The notes under the pieces: generated by a model
The model's database searches: none
The model's input: the letters and a program-made list of their open reading frames with translations, nothing else
Told to the model about the DNA's origin: nothing
Program-made: the position numbers and the translations under genes
NCBI GenBank assembly: GCA_003230535.1
Contig: QIEW01000502.1
Coordinates: 1 to 8,414 of the forward strand
Origin: a bacterium
GTDB lineage: Bacteria > SZUA-182 > SZUA-191
DNA length: 8,414 nucleotides
Direction of reading: 5' to 3'
In this document: piece by piece, positions 6,306-8,414 of the stretch
How positions within the stretch are numbered: position 1 is the stretch's first letter
Layout: the number at the start of each line of letters is the position of its first letter

Positions 6306-7577
6306 TTATTTTAGGGCCTCCGGATAAAGCTTTACGTCTTCCGCCTTAAGCGTGGTCTGGATTAAATCCTGATAAGCATATTGGAATTTTACCGAGGAAT
6401 AATCATGCTCGACGCGAGGCTTAATCTCATCCAACGTTTTTTGCTTTTCGGGATCGTGCTTATCCAACTGAAAAATGTAGTAATAATCTCCAACCTTTAT
6501 CGGGGAAGAGGTCTTTCCTAAAGAAAGGCCGAAAATGGCGTCCGAAACTGACGGCACCTCACCGATGCCTAAGCTGTCCCGCCCTCTTGTTACCCAACCT
6601 GGAAATTGACCGCCCCTCCCGCGGGTCGGCTCGTCCAGCGATTTTACTTTAGCCAGTTCGGAAAACGATGTGCCCGATTTCAACTCCTTAACTGACTTAT
6701 CGGCGTCTCCCTTGGTTTTCAGCTTGATTAAGCTGACCTTGGCCCGCTCCGGTTCCTTGTATTGATCCTTATGGGCTCCATAATAATTCTTCAAATCTTC
6801 TTCGTCAATCTTGATCTTAGCCTTCACTTCCTTCTCGATTAGTTTTCGTACTACCAGCTCCTTGAGAATACTTTGTAATTGTCGGGTTATTTCAGTGTTT
6901 TTGTCATATTCCAGTTTAACCGCTTTACGATAGAGCAGCTCATCCGCCACATATTTTTTTAAAAACTCCGCTTTTTTGTCTTTATCCTTATACTGGTCAG
7001 CCATCCATGGCGGCAATTGAGAAATCGCCTCGTCAAGTTCCGGCAACGTAATCTCGTCCCGGCCGATCCTGGCTACCACGGCGCCGCCTTTTTCTTTGGC
7101 TTGAGGTTCCAATGAGGATCTGGCGCCCAGGGCATATTGGGCGGCTTGAAATTTACCTAATCGCTCCAGGCAGTTTACAATCTTACTCCCTACCTCGCTC
7201 CGCAGGTCGGTATCAGGGTCGGCCAGTTCCACTTGATAAAACCAAGTCAACGCCTTATCATATTTACCCAACTCCAGGTAGATTTTCCCCATGGAATAGG
7301 ATATGTTTGCCCGCACGGGACCGGGTACCTCGTTTTGCTCCAGATAGCGCTCATATTGTAGGAGCGCTTCTTCCGTTACCCCGACCCCTTTCAGCTTATT
7401 TCCCAATTCCCGCAGGTTGGCGCTCCAGCCGGAACCGGCGCTGGAATTGCCGGTTGCCGGTTTAAACCAGAAGAATAATCCCTGAACAACAAATAGAATA
7501 AGCACGGCTATCGAGAAAAATATGCTCCGTCGATCAAATATTGGCCGCCGTCCGGGCTTATTTGATGCAGCATTCAT
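6306..7577 (-). CDS. Membrane-anchored TPR and parvulin-like (SurA/PrsA-type) protein
   Basis: The 423-residue protein has a short basic start, one membrane anchor (about 18-38), a TPR-like helical region (about 52-150; ISYSMGKIYLELGKYDKALTWFYQV), a SurA_N/PrsA-like helical region (about 165-275; VARIGRDEITLPELDEAI ... YVADELLYRKAV) and a parvulin-type peptidyl-prolyl isomerase domain (about 276-375; FSELAKVKS, GRGGQFPGW, AIFGLSLGKTSSPI). The fold signature is clear, but both active-site histidines usual in parvulins appear replaced: L283 where R-H-I-L is expected and Y367 in the YYYIF strand. It may therefore be a chaperone, not an active isomerase. The start is secure, with AAGGAGG six bases upstream formed from the end of the DUF58 gene. 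It is not a standard bat gene; its position between DUF58 and the vWA genes suggests it helps fold or hold the extracytoplasmic Bat parts. Confidence 0.85.
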   Translation of the reverse strand: MNAASNKPGRRPIFDRRSIFFSIAVLILFVVQGLFFWFKPATGNSSAGSGWSANLRELGNKLKGVGVTEEALLQYERYLEQNEVPGPVRANISYSMGKIYLELGKYDKALTWFYQVELADPDTDLRSEVGSKIVNCLERLGKFQAAQYALGARSSLEPQAKEKGGAVVARIGRDEITLPELDEAISQLPPWMADQYKDKDKKAEFLKKYVADELLYRKAVKLEYDKNTEITRQLQSILKELVVRKLIEKEVKAKIKIDEEDLKNYYGAHKDQYKEPERAKVSLIKLKTKGDADKSVKELKSGTSFSELAKVKSLDEPTRGRGGQFPGWVTRGRDSLGIGEVPSVSDAIFGLSLGKTSSPIKVGDYYYIFQLDKHDPEKQKTLDEIKPRVEHDYSSVKFQYAYQDLIQTTLKAEDVKLYPEALK

Positions 7578-7580
7578 TAT

Positions 7581-8414
7581 TTACCTCCTTTTTTCCCGCA
7601 GCTTGAAAAACCGGATAATAACGTCAATATAGGAGCGGTCGGTGCGGATCAGAATATGGTCTACATTCAGGGAACGGAACAAACGCTCCCTTTCAGCCAG
7701 CTGTTTTGCATTGATTAGTTTAAAGCCTTGGGTCGTATTAGTATCATAAGTGTCGATTAAAATCGTTTCACCGGTTTCGGCGTCTTCCAGTTCAATGAAC
7801 CCTATTCCGGGTAATTCCAACTCTTTGGGGTCCACCACGGAAACCGCAATCAAGTCATGTTTTTTCTTAACCATCTGTAAGGCTTTTTTAAAATCTTCCG
7901 CAATAAAATCAGAGATCAGGAAACTCACCGTCTTCCGGTGGGCCACTTTAGTTAAAAACTCCAGGGGGACAGAAACGTTTGTCTGGACACCCTCCGGTTT
8001 GAAGCTCAAAATTGAGCGAATTACCCGCCAGATATGGGCGCGCCCCTTCTTGGGGGGGATATATTGTTCAATTTTATCTGAGAAAACAATTAGCCCTACC
8101 TTATCATTGCTCTTAACGGCGACATAAGCCAGGACGGAGGCAACCTCCGCCGCCACCTCATTCTTTAATTTGTGGTATGTCCCGAATTGTCCGGAGGAGC
8201 TTACATCCACCAGCAACATCATCGTAAGCTCGCGCTCTTCCCGAAACTCCTTTACGTAAGGTATGTTATGCATGCGGGCGGTAACATTCCAGTCTATGTT
8301 ACGCACGTCGTCCCCGATTATGTATTCGCGCACCTCCTCAAACTCCATCCCGCGGCCCTTGAAGGCGCTGGTATACTCTCCGGCTAAAATATCATTCACC
8401 AGGTAGTTGGTGCG
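7581..8414 (-). CDS. DUF58 family protein (5' end beyond right edge)
   Basis: 277 residues are visible and the frame stays open to the edge. A GTG at 8399 could be read as a start, but the preceding codons read R-T-N-Y-L, which continues the DUF58 N-terminus, so the true start lies outside; roughly 15-25 residues are probably missing. The signature is strong: GEYTSAFKGRGMEF (visible residues 12-25), EVREY.IGDDVRNIDWN (27-43), then a vWA-like domain with DVSSS (70-74), T145 and D169 in LISDF, a full MIDAS set. It lacks membrane helices and is expected to be cytoplasmic. DUF58 genes normally follow moxR, so a MoxR AAA+ ATPase is the likely upstream neighbour. The final codons and stop form the ribosome site of the next gene, coupling the two. 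Confidence 0.93.
   Translation of the reverse strand, partial: RTNYLVNDILAGEYTSAFKGRGMEFEEVREYIIGDDVRNIDWNVTARMHNIPYVKEFREERELTMMLLVDVSSSGQFGTYHKLKNEVAAEVASVLAYVAVKSNDKVGLIVFSDKIEQYIPPKKGRAHIWRVIRSILSFKPEGVQTNVSVPLEFLTKVAHRKTVSFLISDFIAEDFKKALQMVKKKHDLIAVSVVDPKELELPGIGFIELEDAETGETILIDTYDTNTTQGFKLINAKQLAERERLFRSLNVDHILIRTDRSYIDVIIRFFKLREKRR
7584..7590 (-). promoter_or_regulatory. Ribosome binding site of the parvulin-like gene, inside DUF58
   Basis: AAGGAGG lies six bases before the ATG at 7577 and is made from the last codons of the DUF58 gene (EKRR), whose TAA stop sits in the spacer. It is a near-perfect Shine-Dalgarno sequence, the strongest in the window. It fixes the start and implies translational coupling between the two genes. 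Confidence 0.85.

Overview
The window is almost entirely one minus-strand operon of the Bat (Bacteroides aerotolerance) / MoxR-associated type. Read in the direction of transcription (right to left) it encodes: a DUF58 protein (cut by the right edge); a membrane-anchored TPR plus parvulin-like protein; a lipoprotein with a BatD/DUF4381-like C-terminus; two von Willebrand factor A (vWA) membrane proteins in the BatA and BatB positions; a TPR protein with a very Gln-rich tail (BatC position); a large BatD; and the first 97 codons of a secreted TPR protein (BatE position), cut by the left edge. The A-B-C-D-E order matches the classical bat cluster. An AAA+ MoxR ATPase gene would be expected just beyond the right edge; that is inference, as it is not in the window.

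Layout: 8414-2395 is a tight block of six genes with overlaps or gaps of 1-26 bases, so they are probably co-transcribed and translationally coupled. From 2394 to 2090 there is a 305-base gap without a gene, packed with palindromes: a nested palindrome with a degenerate inverted second copy, a perfect 11-bp hairpin bracketed by a 16-bp direct repeat, a C5T3/A3G5 palindrome and a small GC hairpin just before batD. From 2089 to 1, batD and the batE-like gene overlap by 4 bases (ATGA).

Likely working model: MoxR-type ATPases act with vWA proteins whose MIDAS sites bind metal and partner proteins. DUF58, BatA and BatB all keep complete MIDAS residues here. BatD and the BatD-like lipoprotein each place an extracytoplasmic beta-rich region and a small cytoplasmic helical domain on either side of a membrane helix. 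BatC and BatE add extracytoplasmic TPR scaffolds. The TPR/parvulin protein looks like a periplasmic folding factor added to this assembly. The biochemical role of Bat systems (envelope stress, aerotolerance, complex assembly) remains poorly defined.

Organism: signal peptides, a lipobox and SurA-like architecture point to a diderm bacterium. The dispersed palindromes resemble repeats common in environmental Gram-negative genomes such as Desulfobacterota, Nitrospirota or Omnitrophota-like lineages. I cannot fix the phylum from the sequence alone. No RNA genes, CRISPR arrays, insertion-sequence transposases or prophage genes were seen.
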